A DNA stretch of 64,000 nucleotides from Gemmatirosa kalamazoonensis (GTDB lineage: Bacteria > Gemmatimonadota > Gemmatimonadetes > Gemmatimonadales > Gemmatimonadaceae), in assembly GCF_000522985.1 (NCBI RefSeq), contig NZ_CP007128.1:5247528-5311527 (forward strand), written 5' to 3'. Below, in pieces: positions 27,999 through 36,178 of the stretch (position 1 is its first letter; each line of letters opens with the position of its first letter). Position numbers and translations under genes: made by a program. The notes beneath the pieces are model-generated. The model did not search any database. It was not told the origin of the DNA and saw nothing but the letters and a program-made list of their open reading frames with translations.

Positions 27999-28008
27999 GG
28001 AACGTTCC
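27999..28008 (+). promoter_or_regulatory. Single LacI-type operator before CE15-SGNH
   Basis: Perfect GGAACGTTCC in the 85-bp gap between the lacI-type gene and the CE15-SGNH gene, 28 bp before the GTG start. Same sequence as the operators at 9423, 9434, 9563, 26704 and 26715. Confidence 0.7.
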
Positions 28009-28036
28009 CGTACGAACCCCGTCTCATGGAGACGCC

Positions 28037-30265
28037 GTGAAGCCGCTCCTCTCGCTCGTCCTCGCGCTCGCGGCGACGACCCCCGCCGCGCAGCCGCCCG
28101 CCATCGACCGCCAGGCCCTCGAGCAGGACCATCGGAACATGATGGACCAGCTCGGGATCCGACGGCTCCGGCCCGGCCCGAGCGGCAACGAGCAGGCGCC
28201 GAACCACGCGAACTACGACACGGCGCTCGCGAACCCGTTCCCGAAGCTCCCCGACGTCCTCACGCTGAGGAACGGGCGCAAGGTCACGACGCCCGCGCTC
28301 TGGGCGAAGCGGCGCGCCGAGATCGTCGACGACTTCGAGCGCGAGGTGTACGGGCGCATCCCGAAGAACGTGCCGAAGGTCACGTGGTCGGTCGCGGAGA
28401 CCGACACCGGGACCGTCGGCGGACGACGGGTCGTCGGCCGGCAGCTCCTCGCGCACGTCGACAACTCCGCCTACCCGGCGATCACCGTCGACTTCCCGGT
28501 GACGCTCGTGCTGCCGGCGGACGCGAAAGGGCCCGTGCCCGTGATGATCATGTTCCGCGGCGGATCGCTGGCGCAGGTGCTCGGGACTCGGGACTCGGGA
28601 CTCGGGACTCGGGGGGGACGAGTCCCGAGTCCCGAGTCCCGAGTCCCGAGCGCCGACGCGCCGCCCACCGAGCAACTCGTCGTCGACGGCTGGGGCTTCG
28701 CGTTCGTGAACCCGAACACCATCCAGGCCGACAACGGCGCCGGGCTCACGCGGGGCATCATCGGCCTCGTGAACAAGGGACAGCCGCGCAAGCCGGACGA
28801 CTGGGGCGCGCTGCGCGCGTGGGCGTGGGGCGCGTCGCGCACGCTCGACTACCTCGAGACCGACCGCGCGGTGAACGCGAAGCAGGTCAGCGTCGAGGGC
28901 GTGTCGCGCTACGGCAAGGCGGCGCTCGTGACGATGGCGTTCGACCCGCGCTTCGCCGCGGTGCTCATCGGCTCGTCGGGCAAGGGGGGCGCGACGCTGC
29001 ACCGCCGCAACTGGGGCGAGGCGGTCGAGAGCCTGACGGGCTCCGGCGAGTACCACTGGATGGCGGGCAACTACCTGAAGTACGGCGCCGACTCGGCCGC
29101 GTTCGGGCACGGCGACCCGAGCCAGCTCTCCGTCGACTCGCACGAGCTGCTCGCGCTGTGCGCGCCGCGCCTCACGTTCGTCAGCTACGGCGTCCCCGAG
29201 AAGGGCGACGCGAAGTGGCTCGACCACCAGGGAAGCTTCATGGCGGCGATCGCCGCGCAGCCGGTGTTCCGACTGTTGGGCGCGAAGGACCTCGGCCGCT
29301 CCGACGACTACACGACGGAGCGGATGCCGCCGGTGAACGTCGGCCTGCTCGACGGCCAGCTCGCGTGGCGCCAGCACGATGGCGGCCACACGGACGCCCC
29401 GAACGTGAAGTACTTCCTGAGCTGGGCGGACCGCTTCTACGGGCGCTCGTACACGCCCGCGCCGCCGGTTCGGGACTCGGGACTCGGGACGCGGGACTCG
29501 TCCGCCCCGAGTCCCCAGTCCCGAGTCCCGAGTCCCGCGATTCAGCCGTGGCCCGCCGACCGCCCGCGCGCCCGCACGGACTCGAACTCGATGATCGCGC
29601 ACCGGCAGCTGCTCGCCAAGCGCACGCAGGGGAAGATCGACGTCTACTACGAGGGTGACTCGATCACGCGGCGGTGGGGCGCCACCGACTACCCGCAGTT
29701 CCTCGAGAACTGGAAGCAGAACTTCTTCGGCTGGAACGCGGCCGACTTCGGGTGGGGGGCCGACCGCATCGAGAACATGCTGTGGCGGATCGACGAGGGA
29801 GAGCTCGACGGCGTGAACCCGAAGGTGATCGTGCTGCTCGCCGGCACGAACAACCTCCCGGGCCCGGGAACCGAGGACGAGAAGGTCGCCGACATCACGC
29901 GCGGGCTGCGCGCGCTCGTCGGCCGCTTCCGGCAGAAGGCGCCCGGCGCCACGGTGGTGCTCACGGGCATCACTCCGCGCACCGGATCACCGGAGATGGC
30001 GCACGCGATCGTGCGCATCAACGAGAACCTCGCGCGCATGGCCGACGGCCGGACCATCCGTTACGTGAACGTGAACGACAAGCTCGGCGACGCCGACGGC
30101 AAGCCGCTCGACGGGATGACCATGGACGGCCTGCATCCCACGGTGAAGGGCTACCAGATCTGGGCCGACGCGCTGAAGCCGATCCTGCGCGAGATCCTCG
30201 GCCCGCCGAAGGCGACGGACCAGGCGCCGCCGCCGACCGGCGATCCGAGCGCGAAGAAGCCGTGA
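28037..30265 (+). CDS. Two-domain esterase: CE15 glucuronoyl esterase fused to SGNH acetylesterase
   Basis: 742 aa from GTG 28037 (an ATG at 28026 is stopped after four codons). Signal peptide to about residue 19. The first half is CE15: nucleophile S290 in GVSRYGKAALVTM, followed by GGATLHRRNWGE and GGHTDAPNVKYFLSW; it would cut the ester between xylan glucuronate and lignin. The second half (about 515-742) is an SGNH hydrolase: S542 in YEGDSITRRWG, the GTNN block, and D697/H700 in DGLHPT. Both domains keep their catalytic residues. Two DNA hairpins are translated: one inside the CE15 domain, one exactly at the domain junction (28580-28650 and 29471-29537), giving RDSGLGTRD/PSPESRVPS-like peptides. 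Confidence 0.88.
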   Translation: MKPLLSLVLALAATTPAAQPPAIDRQALEQDHRNMMDQLGIRRLRPGPSGNEQAPNHANYDTALANPFPKLPDVLTLRNGRKVTTPALWAKRRAEIVDDFEREVYGRIPKNVPKVTWSVAETDTGTVGGRRVVGRQLLAHVDNSAYPAITVDFPVTLVLPADAKGPVPVMIMFRGGSLAQVLGTRDSGLGTRGGRVPSPESRVPSADAPPTEQLVVDGWGFAFVNPNTIQADNGAGLTRGIIGLVNKGQPRKPDDWGALRAWAWGASRTLDYLETDRAVNAKQVSVEGVSRYGKAALVTMAFDPRFAAVLIGSSGKGGATLHRRNWGEAVESLTGSGEYHWMAGNYLKYGADSAAFGHGDPSQLSVDSHELLALCAPRLTFVSYGVPEKGDAKWLDHQGSFMAAIAAQPVFRLLGAKDLGRSDDYTTERMPPVNVGLLDGQLAWRQHDGGHTDAPNVKYFLSWADRFYGRSYTPAPPVRDSGLGTRDSSAPSPQSRVPSPAIQPWPADRPRARTDSNSMIAHRQLLAKRTQGKIDVYYEGDSITRRWGATDYPQFLENWKQNFFGWNAADFGWGADRIENMLWRIDEGELDGVNPKVIVLLAGTNNLPGPGTEDEKVADITRGLRALVGRFRQKAPGATVVLTGITPRTGSPEMAHAIVRINENLARMADGRTIRYVNVNDKLGDADGKPLDGMTMDGLHPTVKGYQIWADALKPILREILGPPKATDQAPPPTGDPSAKKP
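28580..28650. repeat. Perfect 32-bp inverted repeat of CGGGACT units inside a gene
   Basis: Arms 28580-28611 and 28619-28650 are perfect reverse complements (32 of 32) around a 7-nt loop. Each arm is four to five copies of the 7-mer CGGGACT. It is read in frame within the CE15 domain, between SLAQV and the PPTEQLVVDGWGFAF strand, as a Gly/Arg/Ser/Pro-rich loop. Confidence 0.92.
29471..29537. repeat. Second CGGGACT-unit inverted repeat at the domain junction
   Basis: Arms 29471-29500 and 29508-29537 match at 28 of 30 positions. Same 7-mer units as 28580-28650, so the two are copies of one element. It encodes the linker between the CE15 and SGNH domains. Confidence 0.9.
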
Positions 30266-30291
30266 CGCTCGCTCGTCGGGTGCGCTCTCAG

Positions 30292-30432
30292 GGCTCCACG
30301 TACGAGTTCGTATGGGACTGAAGAAGGACTGAAGGAGGACTGAAGAAGGAAACACCAACGAGAAGCGTTGGTCCTTTCTTCAGTCCTCCTTCAGTCCTTC
30401 TTCAGTCCAACGAACACTCGTACGTGGAGTCC
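30292..30432. repeat. Very long hairpin with three 11-nt units per arm between convergent genes
   Basis: Arms 30292-30360 and 30366-30432 pair almost throughout, around a 5-nt loop. Each arm has an outer block (CTCCACGTACGAG), three 11-nt units of GACTGAAGAAG or GACTGAAGGAG, and an inner CCAACG. It lies between the CE15-SGNH gene and the convergent DUF1080 gene and could stop transcription from both sides. Purine-rich arms in a 70% GC genome make it compositionally unlike its surroundings. Confidence 0.88.
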
Positions 30433-30444
30433 AGCCAGGCGTTG

Positions 30445-31593
30445 TCACTCGCGCCGCACAGCGGCTGGCGCGTTCGAGTCTGCCTCGCGGACCGACGTCA
30501 CCCGGCCTTGCGCGTCGCGCGTCAGCACGAGCTCCCCGGTGCGCACGGTGAGCCACAACCGGTCGGGCGCGGTGGGGATGGCGCGCACGGCAGGCGTGCT
30601 GCCGCCGAAGCCGCCGGTCGACACCCAGATCTCGCTCCCCTTCACGATAATGGTGTAGGTGGGCGACGCGGGCCGGTTCGCGGCGTTCGCCGGCGCGGGC
30701 GCGTTCGCCGCGCGCTCGCGATAGAACTCGCCCGCCGTGCCGTTCAGCAGCGCGGCCGAGAGCGCGACGGCGTTAGGCACGTAGCCCGCCGGCGGCTCCG
30801 GCCGCGGCTCGATGCGCCGCACCCAGATGTTGCGGAAGCGGATCGCCTGCCCGTGGTCCTGGATGGTGAGCGGCAGCTCGTCGGCGTGCTGCACGTAGCC
30901 CGACGGCGGGATCGGCGACGTGGGCCCGGTGATGATCTCGTTGTTCTGTACCAGCACACCGTTCTGCACCACGGTCACGCGCGCCGGCTCCTGCAGCGTG
31001 CCGTCGGCCCGGAATCGCGGACGCCGGAAGTAGATGTCGTACGTCTGCCACTGCCCGGGTGGACGGCTCGCGTTCGCCAGCGGCGGATACTGCCCGTAGA
31101 TCGCGCCCACCGTGCCGTCGGCATACGTGTCGGTGCGACCGTACGAGTCGAGCACCTGGACCTCGTACTGACCCATGAGGATCATCCCGCTGTTGCCGCG
31201 GTTCTGCCCCGTGAGCTGCGGCGGGTCGGGCTCCGCCCACTCGGCGTGCAGCTGCACGTCGCCGAACGCTTCCTTCGTGCGGATGGAGCCCGTGCGCGGC
31301 ACGACCTCCACGTAGCCGTTCTCCACCTTCCAGCGCGGCGCAACCGTCGAGTCGCCGCGGCCGCCGACGAACGCGGAGAGATCGCGGCCGTCGAACAGCA
31401 CCGTCGCGTCGGACGGCGGCGCGCCCGGCGTGCTCGCCGGCGTCACGGGCTTCGCGTGTGGTCGATTCAGCTCGTGCTGCCGCCAGGCGGACGGATAGGC
31501 CGGCTGCTGCGCGTCGGCCGCACTCGACAGGAGCAATGCGGCGATCGCAGGGACGACGACGCGCAGACGGGCGGAGCGTGGGCGAAACGTCAT
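30445..31593 (-). CDS. Secreted DUF1080 protein (3-keto-disaccharide hydrolase family)
   Basis: 382 aa with signal peptide (AIAALLLSSAADAQ). A single concanavalin-like DUF1080 domain: VLFDGRDLSAF, NGYVEVVPRTGSI, GNSGMILMGQYEVQVLDSYG, and IPPSGYVQHADELPLTIQDH with RFRNIWVRRI. Family members cleave 3-keto-glycosides. The N-terminal 30 residues after the signal are Pro-rich. C-terminal about 70 residues (TYTIIVKGSEIWVSTGG ... LVLTRDAQGRVTSVR) form a separate short beta region. Its upstream neighbour is a Tat-exported Gfo/Idh/MocA oxidoreductase, a natural producer of 3-keto sugars. Confidence 0.85.
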   Translation of the reverse strand: MTFRPRSARLRVVVPAIAALLLSSAADAQQPAYPSAWRQHELNRPHAKPVTPASTPGAPPSDATVLFDGRDLSAFVGGRGDSTVAPRWKVENGYVEVVPRTGSIRTKEAFGDVQLHAEWAEPDPPQLTGQNRGNSGMILMGQYEVQVLDSYGRTDTYADGTVGAIYGQYPPLANASRPPGQWQTYDIYFRRPRFRADGTLQEPARVTVVQNGVLVQNNEIITGPTSPIPPSGYVQHADELPLTIQDHGQAIRFRNIWVRRIEPRPEPPAGYVPNAVALSAALLNGTAGEFYRERAANAPAPANAANRPASPTYTIIVKGSEIWVSTGGFGGSTPAVRAIPTAPDRLWLTVRTGELVLTRDAQGRVTSVREADSNAPAAVRRE

Positions 31594-31658
31594 GGAGTGG
31601 GTGCGAGTCGAGGTGGTTCTTGCAGGCGACGGATGCGACAGGATCCCGGTGCTCTTCG

Positions 31659-31703
31659 CTTCGACAGGATGAACGGCGACGGCTCCTCTCGGGCCTGTCG
31701 AAG
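31659..31703. repeat. Small inverted repeat CTTCGACAGG
   Basis: CTTCGACAGG at 31659-31668 pairs perfectly with CCTGTCGAAG at 31694-31703. A degenerate relative of the ACAGGATGAAC-type unit seen at 4693-4785 is present next to it (GACAGGATGAACGG at 31662-31675). It fills the gap between the DUF1080 and oxidoreductase genes. Confidence 0.6.
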
Positions 31704-31711
31704 GAGCAGGC

Positions 31712-33337
31712 TCACAGCGTCCACCCCGCGCGGTACTCGCGCTGCAGGTACTGGTTCGCGTCGTCGCGGTTGGTGACGCGCATGTTCGCCGCGTCGTACG
31801 CGATCTTCACCCCCTGCCCCGTGCGCAGCGCGACGATGCCGAGCAGCATGGTCTCGGTGAGCCGCGACGCGTACGCGAGGTCGCTGCTCGGCTCCGCCTT
31901 GCCCATGATCGCGTTCGCCCAGTTGATCTCGTGCGACACGGTGATGCGCTTCACCGAATGGGGGATCTTCGCGGCCTGCTCCGTGAGGCTCGCCGGGTAG
32001 AGCCGCGGATTGTTGCCGTACGTCGCGTAGAGGATGATCCCCTTCGTGCCGACGAAGTAGCCGCCACCGCTGCGATCGAGCACGACGTCGTCGGGCAGAT
32101 GCTCGGGGCGCGGCGGCATCAGCCCGCCGTCGTACCAGCTCATCTTCACCGGCGGCATCTTGCCGCGCGCCGCGAACTCGTAGTGCACGGTCATCGCCTG
32201 CGGGTACGTCGCCGGGCTCGCGTCGACGTCGAGCCCGAACGGCGACGACGTGGCCTCGATGCTCGTCGGCAGGTCGAGGTCGAGCGCCCAGAACGGCTGG
32301 TCGACGAGGTGCGCTCCCATGTCGCCGAGCGCGCCCATGCCCCAGTCGGTCCAGCCGCGCCAGTTGAACGGGTGGTAGATGGGATGGTACGGCACCATCG
32401 GCGACGGGCCGATGAACAGATCCCAGTTCAGCCCCGGCGGCGGCGCGGTGAGCCCGGACGCCATGAGCGTGGCGAACGTGCGCTGCATGTCGCGCGCGGT
32501 CCAGTCGATCGCCGGCGCGCCGCCCGGCGCGGTCGGCCCGTTAGGCGTTCCGTTAGGCCCGCCGCCCGCCGCCGCACGCACGCCGCCGTCGCCGCCCGCG
32601 GTCACCGGCCCGCGCGGCGGCGTGTACAGCGCCTCGGTCGTCGGGCGCGGGATCCCCTGCGGCCAGATGGGGCGGTTCGTCCAGATGTGGACCTCGCGCA
32701 CCGGCCCGATGAGCCCCGCGCGGATCCACTCCACCATCTGCCGCGTGCCGTCGAACGAGTGCCCCTGGTTGCCCATCTGCGTCACGACGCCGGTGCGCTT
32801 CGCCGTCGCGGCGAGCGCGCGCGCCTCGGCCACCGACCAGGTGAGCGGCTTCTGCACGTACACCGCCTTGCCCGCCTGCATCGCGGCGATCGCCTGCACC
32901 GCGTGCCCGTGGTCCGGCGTGGCGATGACGACGCCGTCGATCCCCTTCTCCTTCTCGAGCATCACGCGGAAGTCGGCGTAGCGCGTGGCCTTCGCGTACT
33001 GGTCGGCGAGCTGCGCGCCGACGTTCGCCTGCTGCGGGTTCGGCGCGTTAGGCGCGTTGGGGCGGGGGCGCGTGGAATTCGCGACCTGCCGGTCCACGAA
33101 GCCGTAGTCGACGTCGACGAGCACCGCGACGTTCTGGCCGCCGGCGACGAGCGCGCGGGCATTCGACATCCCCTGCCCGCCGGCGCCGACGATCGCCACG
33201 TTCACACGGTCGCTCGGCGCGACGTAGCCCGGGCCGCCGAGCACGTGGCGTGGCACGATGGTGAAGGCGAACGCGCCGCTCGCCACCGTGCCGACGGTGC
33301 CGAGGAACGAGCGCCGACTGACGTCGTTGTTGTCCAT
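31712..33337 (-). CDS. Tat-exported Gfo/Idh/MocA-family oxidoreductase
   Basis: 541 aa from ATG 33337, chosen because it starts with a clear Tat signal ([19 protein letters not shown]). The Rossmann motif is [14 protein letters not shown], followed by [20 protein letters not shown], the catalytic lysine in [10 protein letters not shown] (EKP-type), and [16 protein letters not shown] Gly/Pro/Asn-rich insertion at about 265-295 is unusual. NAD(P)-dependent sugar oxidation in the periplasm is the usual idea for this exported subgroup, with tightly held cofactor. It and the secreted DUF1080 protein could act in sequence on glycosides. Confidence 0.87.
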   Translation of the reverse strand: MDNNDVSRRSFLGTVGTVASGAFAFTIVPRHVLGGPGYVAPSDRVNVAIVGAGGQGMSNARALVAGGQNVAVLVDVDYGFVDRQVANSTRPRPNAPNAPNPQQANVGAQLADQYAKATRYADFRVMLEKEKGIDGVVIATPDHGHAVQAIAAMQAGKAVYVQKPLTWSVAEARALAATAKRTGVVTQMGNQGHSFDGTRQMVEWIRAGLIGPVREVHIWTNRPIWPQGIPRPTTEALYTPPRGPVTAGGDGGVRAAAGGGPNGTPNGPTAPGGAPAIDWTARDMQRTFATLMASGLTAPPPGLNWDLFIGPSPMVPYHPIYHPFNWRGWTDWGMGALGDMGAHLVDQPFWALDLDLPTSIEATSSPFGLDVDASPATYPQAMTVHYEFAARGKMPPVKMSWYDGGLMPPRPEHLPDDVVLDRSGGGYFVGTKGIILYATYGNNPRLYPASLTEQAAKIPHSVKRITVSHEINWANAIMGKAEPSSDLAYASRLTETMLLGIVALRTGQGVKIAYDAANMRVTNRDDANQYLQREYRAGWTL

Positions 33338-33469
33338 GTGCGTGCCCCGCGCGGTTGGGAGATGTAGGCGTAACTCGGGCTGCGAGCCCAATCTGACCCC
33401 GGGGCCTCGTGCCACAAGAGCGCCCGTTGCGGCCGTTGCGGCCGCGCGCGCCGGGGCCGAACGTAGGGC

Positions 33470-34650
33470 ATGCGATCCCTGTCCCTCGCCGCCTGCGCCG
33501 GGCTCCTCGCCCTCTCCGCCGCGCGGCTCGCCGCGCCGCTCGCCGCGCAGTCCGGCGACGACGGCCGCCCCGCGGCGACGAACGTGCGCGGCGCACGCTA
33601 CCCGCGCGTCGGCGCCGACCGCGCGGTGACGTTCCGCCTGCGCGCGCCTAACGCGAGGACCGTGCAGCTCGTGCCTGGCGGCCCCGGGCTCGCCGCGGCG
33701 CCGCTCCCCATGACGCGCGTCGACGACAGCGTGTGGACGGTGACGACGCCCCCCGCGGTGCCGGGGTTCCACTACTACTGGTTCCTCGTCGACGGCACGA
33801 TGACGATGGATCCCGCGAGCGAGACGTTCTTCGGCTACGGTCGGCCGACGAGCGGCGTCGAGGTGCCATCGCCGGACGAGGACTTCTACGATGTGAAGGA
33901 CGTGCCGCACGGCGAGGTGCGCGCGCGCTGGTACCGCTCGCGGGTGACCGGCGCATGGCGGCGCGCGTACGTGTACACGCCGCCCGGCTACGACGCCGAT
34001 CGCGCGACGCGCTACCCGGTGCTGTATCTGCAGCACGGCGCGGGCGAGGACGAGCGCGGATGGAGCGCGCAGGGACGCGCGGGGTTCATCCTCGACAACC
34101 TCATCGCCGCGGGGCGCGCGCGGCCGATGCTCGTCGTCATGGACCAGGGCTACGCCGCGCGACCCGGCGACGGCGCGCCGCAGCCGGTGATCGCCGGCGC
34201 CGGCTCGGCGTTCGAGGAGGTCGTGCTGCGCGACCTGGTGCCGACGATCGACGCGGCGTACCGCACGATCGCGCGGCGCGACGCGCGCGCGCGCTCGCCG
34301 GGCTGTCGATGGGCGGCGGGCAGGCGCTGCAGATCGGGCTCACGCACCTCGACACGTTCGCCTGGATCGGCGCGTTCAGCGGCGCCGGCGTCGGGCGGAC
34401 GCCGCCCGCGCAGGCATACGGCGGCGCGCTCGCGAACGCGACGACGTTCAACGACCGCGCGCGCCTGCTCTACTTCGGCGCCGGCACCGAGGAGACGCAG
34501 TTCCACCAGGGCGCGGTCGCCTTCCACGCGGCGCTCGACAGCCTCGGCGTGCGCTCGGTGTTCGTCGCGTCGCCGGGCACGGCGCACGAGTGGCAGACGT
34601 GGCGCCGCGCGCTGCACGACTTCGCGCCGCGCCTGTTCCGCGCGCCGTAG
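33470..34650 (+). pseudogene. CE1-type esterase with E-set domain, frameshifted in a CG run
   Basis: Signal peptide ([14 protein letters not shown]), then a CBM48-like E-set domain (about 40-125: [34 protein letters not shown]) and an alpha/beta-hydrolase as in Fae1A-type feruloyl/acetyl esterases. The frame from ATG 33470 is good up to about 34281 ([15 protein letters not shown]); the nucleophile block [13 protein letters not shown] and the remainder to TGA 34650 lie in another frame. The switch falls in CGCGCGCGCGCGC at 34282-34294, where removing 2 nt or adding 1 restores LAGLSMGGG. Both halves are otherwise intact, so this may be a recent mutation, a slippage-prone switch or a sequencing error. 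Confidence 0.8.
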
Positions 34651-34658
34651 GCGACGCC

Positions 34659-36101
34659 TCAGCGTCGCGGCGCGCGCGGGCGCGGCCGCGCGGGTGCGGC
34701 GCGATCGCTCAGTCCCGGCTCGGCCATCACCCGCTCGATGTCGGCGATCTCCACGGGCACGTCGGCCGACAGGTTCTCCACGCCGCGCTCGGTGACGAGC
34801 AGCATGTCCTCGAGTCGCAGGCCGAGGTGCTCCTCGGGGATCTGCATCGCCGGCTCGATGGTGAAGATCTGTCCCGGCTCGAGCGTGCGTGTGGGATACG
34901 CCACGTCGTGCACCTCCATGCCGATCGTGTGGCCGAGGCTCGGGATCGGTCGGCGGAAGCCGTCGACGAAGCGCCGGGCGGCGTCGCGGATGCGCGCGTC
35001 CGTGAACGGGAAGCGGGCGAGGATGCTGTCCATCTTCGGCACCGCCGCGGCGGCGACGTCGGCCGCCGTCACGTGCGGCCTTATCGACGAGAGCAGCGCG
35101 CGGTAGAGCGCGAGGTACGCGCCGTAGAACTCGCGCTGGCGCGGCGTGAAGCGGCCGCTCGCCGGGAAGACGCGCGTCACGTCCGACACGTAGTAGTCGT
35201 AGTCCGGCGCGTAGTCGAACTGTACGAGGTCACCGTCGGCGAGGCGCGCGGTGTTGCGATGGTAGTGCGAGTAGAACGTGTTCGGCCCGGTGGCGACGAG
35301 CGCGAAGTACGCGGCGCCGTACGCGCCGTGCTTCTTGAACACGAACTCGGCGTCCGCCTGCAGCTCGTACTCCGTCATGCCGGGGCGCGCGTCGCGCATC
35401 GCCTCCACGATGGCGAGGCCGGTGATGCGCGTGGCCTCGCGGATGACGGCGATCTCGCGCGGCGACTTCGTGCCGCGCAGCGTGTCGAGCATCGGGTCGA
35501 GGTCGCGCAGCTCCGACCGCGGCGCGGCGGCCTGCAGCTTCGCGCGGAACGCCTCCTCGCGCGACGGCCGGCCGTCCCACGGGTCGTCGTGGGTGACGCG
35601 GGCGAGATGCACGACGTCGTACGTCGACGCGCTGCCGAGCACCTCGGGGCGGAACGGCGTGTAGATCGTGCGCCCGTCGCTCGCGACGCGAGCGATCGCG
35701 TCGGCGAACGCGGCGCGATCGAGCACGCTGTCGATGCCGGTGGCGCGGGCGGCGGAGTCGCCGGGGTAGAGCATGGGCCCGAGCATGCGGGCGATGCGCC
35801 GGTCGTCGCGCGGGCGGAGGAACAGCGTGGTGCGCCGCGTGCGGCCGTCGAGCAGCAGCAGCGCCTGCGGCTCGACGACGCCGGAGAGGTAGTAGAACTG
35901 GTTCCCCTGCCGCAGTGGCTGCTCGCCGGGCCGGTCGGTGGTGCCGGCGAGCACCGCGACGGCGTCGCCGATGCGCTGGAAGACCGCGGCGCGCCGGGCC
36001 GCGAACTCCTCCGGAGGGAAGACGCCGTCGACGACCGGCTGGGCGGCGGCGCGGCCGGCGACCGCCAGGAGCGCGGTGAGGAGCAGACGGAACCGGAGCA
36101 T
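34659..36101 (-). CDS. Secreted M24 Xaa-Pro aminopeptidase
   Basis: 480 aa from ATG 36101 with GAGG seven bases upstream; signal peptide to about residue 20 (AVAGRAAAQ). The N-terminal creatinase-like domain (about 22-190) includes NQFYYLSGVVEP. The pita-bread domain keeps all dinuclear metal ligands: VQFDYAPDYDYYVSDVTR (two Asp), SLGHTIGMEVHD (His), FTIEPAMQIP (Glu) and GLRLEDMLLV (Glu). It releases N-terminal residues preceding proline. A longer start (36125) exists but gives no better signal. It converges with the frameshifted esterase (8 bp) and seems unrelated to xylan. Confidence 0.92.
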   Translation of the reverse strand: MLRFRLLLTALLAVAGRAAAQPVVDGVFPPEEFAARRAAVFQRIGDAVAVLAGTTDRPGEQPLRQGNQFYYLSGVVEPQALLLLDGRTRRTTLFLRPRDDRRIARMLGPMLYPGDSAARATGIDSVLDRAAFADAIARVASDGRTIYTPFRPEVLGSASTYDVVHLARVTHDDPWDGRPSREEAFRAKLQAAAPRSELRDLDPMLDTLRGTKSPREIAVIREATRITGLAIVEAMRDARPGMTEYELQADAEFVFKKHGAYGAAYFALVATGPNTFYSHYHRNTARLADGDLVQFDYAPDYDYYVSDVTRVFPASGRFTPRQREFYGAYLALYRALLSSIRPHVTAADVAAAAVPKMDSILARFPFTDARIRDAARRFVDGFRRPIPSLGHTIGMEVHDVAYPTRTLEPGQIFTIEPAMQIPEEHLGLRLEDMLLVTERGVENLSADVPVEIADIERVMAEPGLSDRAAPARPRPRAPRR

Positions 36102-36130
36102 GGATCCTCGCGAAGGCTCGCGCATGGACG

Positions 36131-36148
36131 AATATTGGATACAGTATT
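36131..36148. promoter_or_regulatory. Imperfect AT-rich palindrome between divergent genes
   Basis: AATATTGGATACAGTATT is symmetric at 14 of 18 positions and strikingly AT-rich. It lies in the 77-bp gap between the leftward peptidase and rightward GH27 genes, so it may be a regulator site or promoter core for either. No regulator is assigned. Confidence 0.35.
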
Positions 36149-36178
36149 CCGCATCTCCAGCCACACAACCCCGCCCAC

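Noticed and set aside
28580..29537. Possible CRISPR-like or minisatellite array from regular CGGGACT spacing
   Set aside because: There are no spacers between units, units are only 7 nt, and each set folds back on its reverse complement; no cas genes are present.
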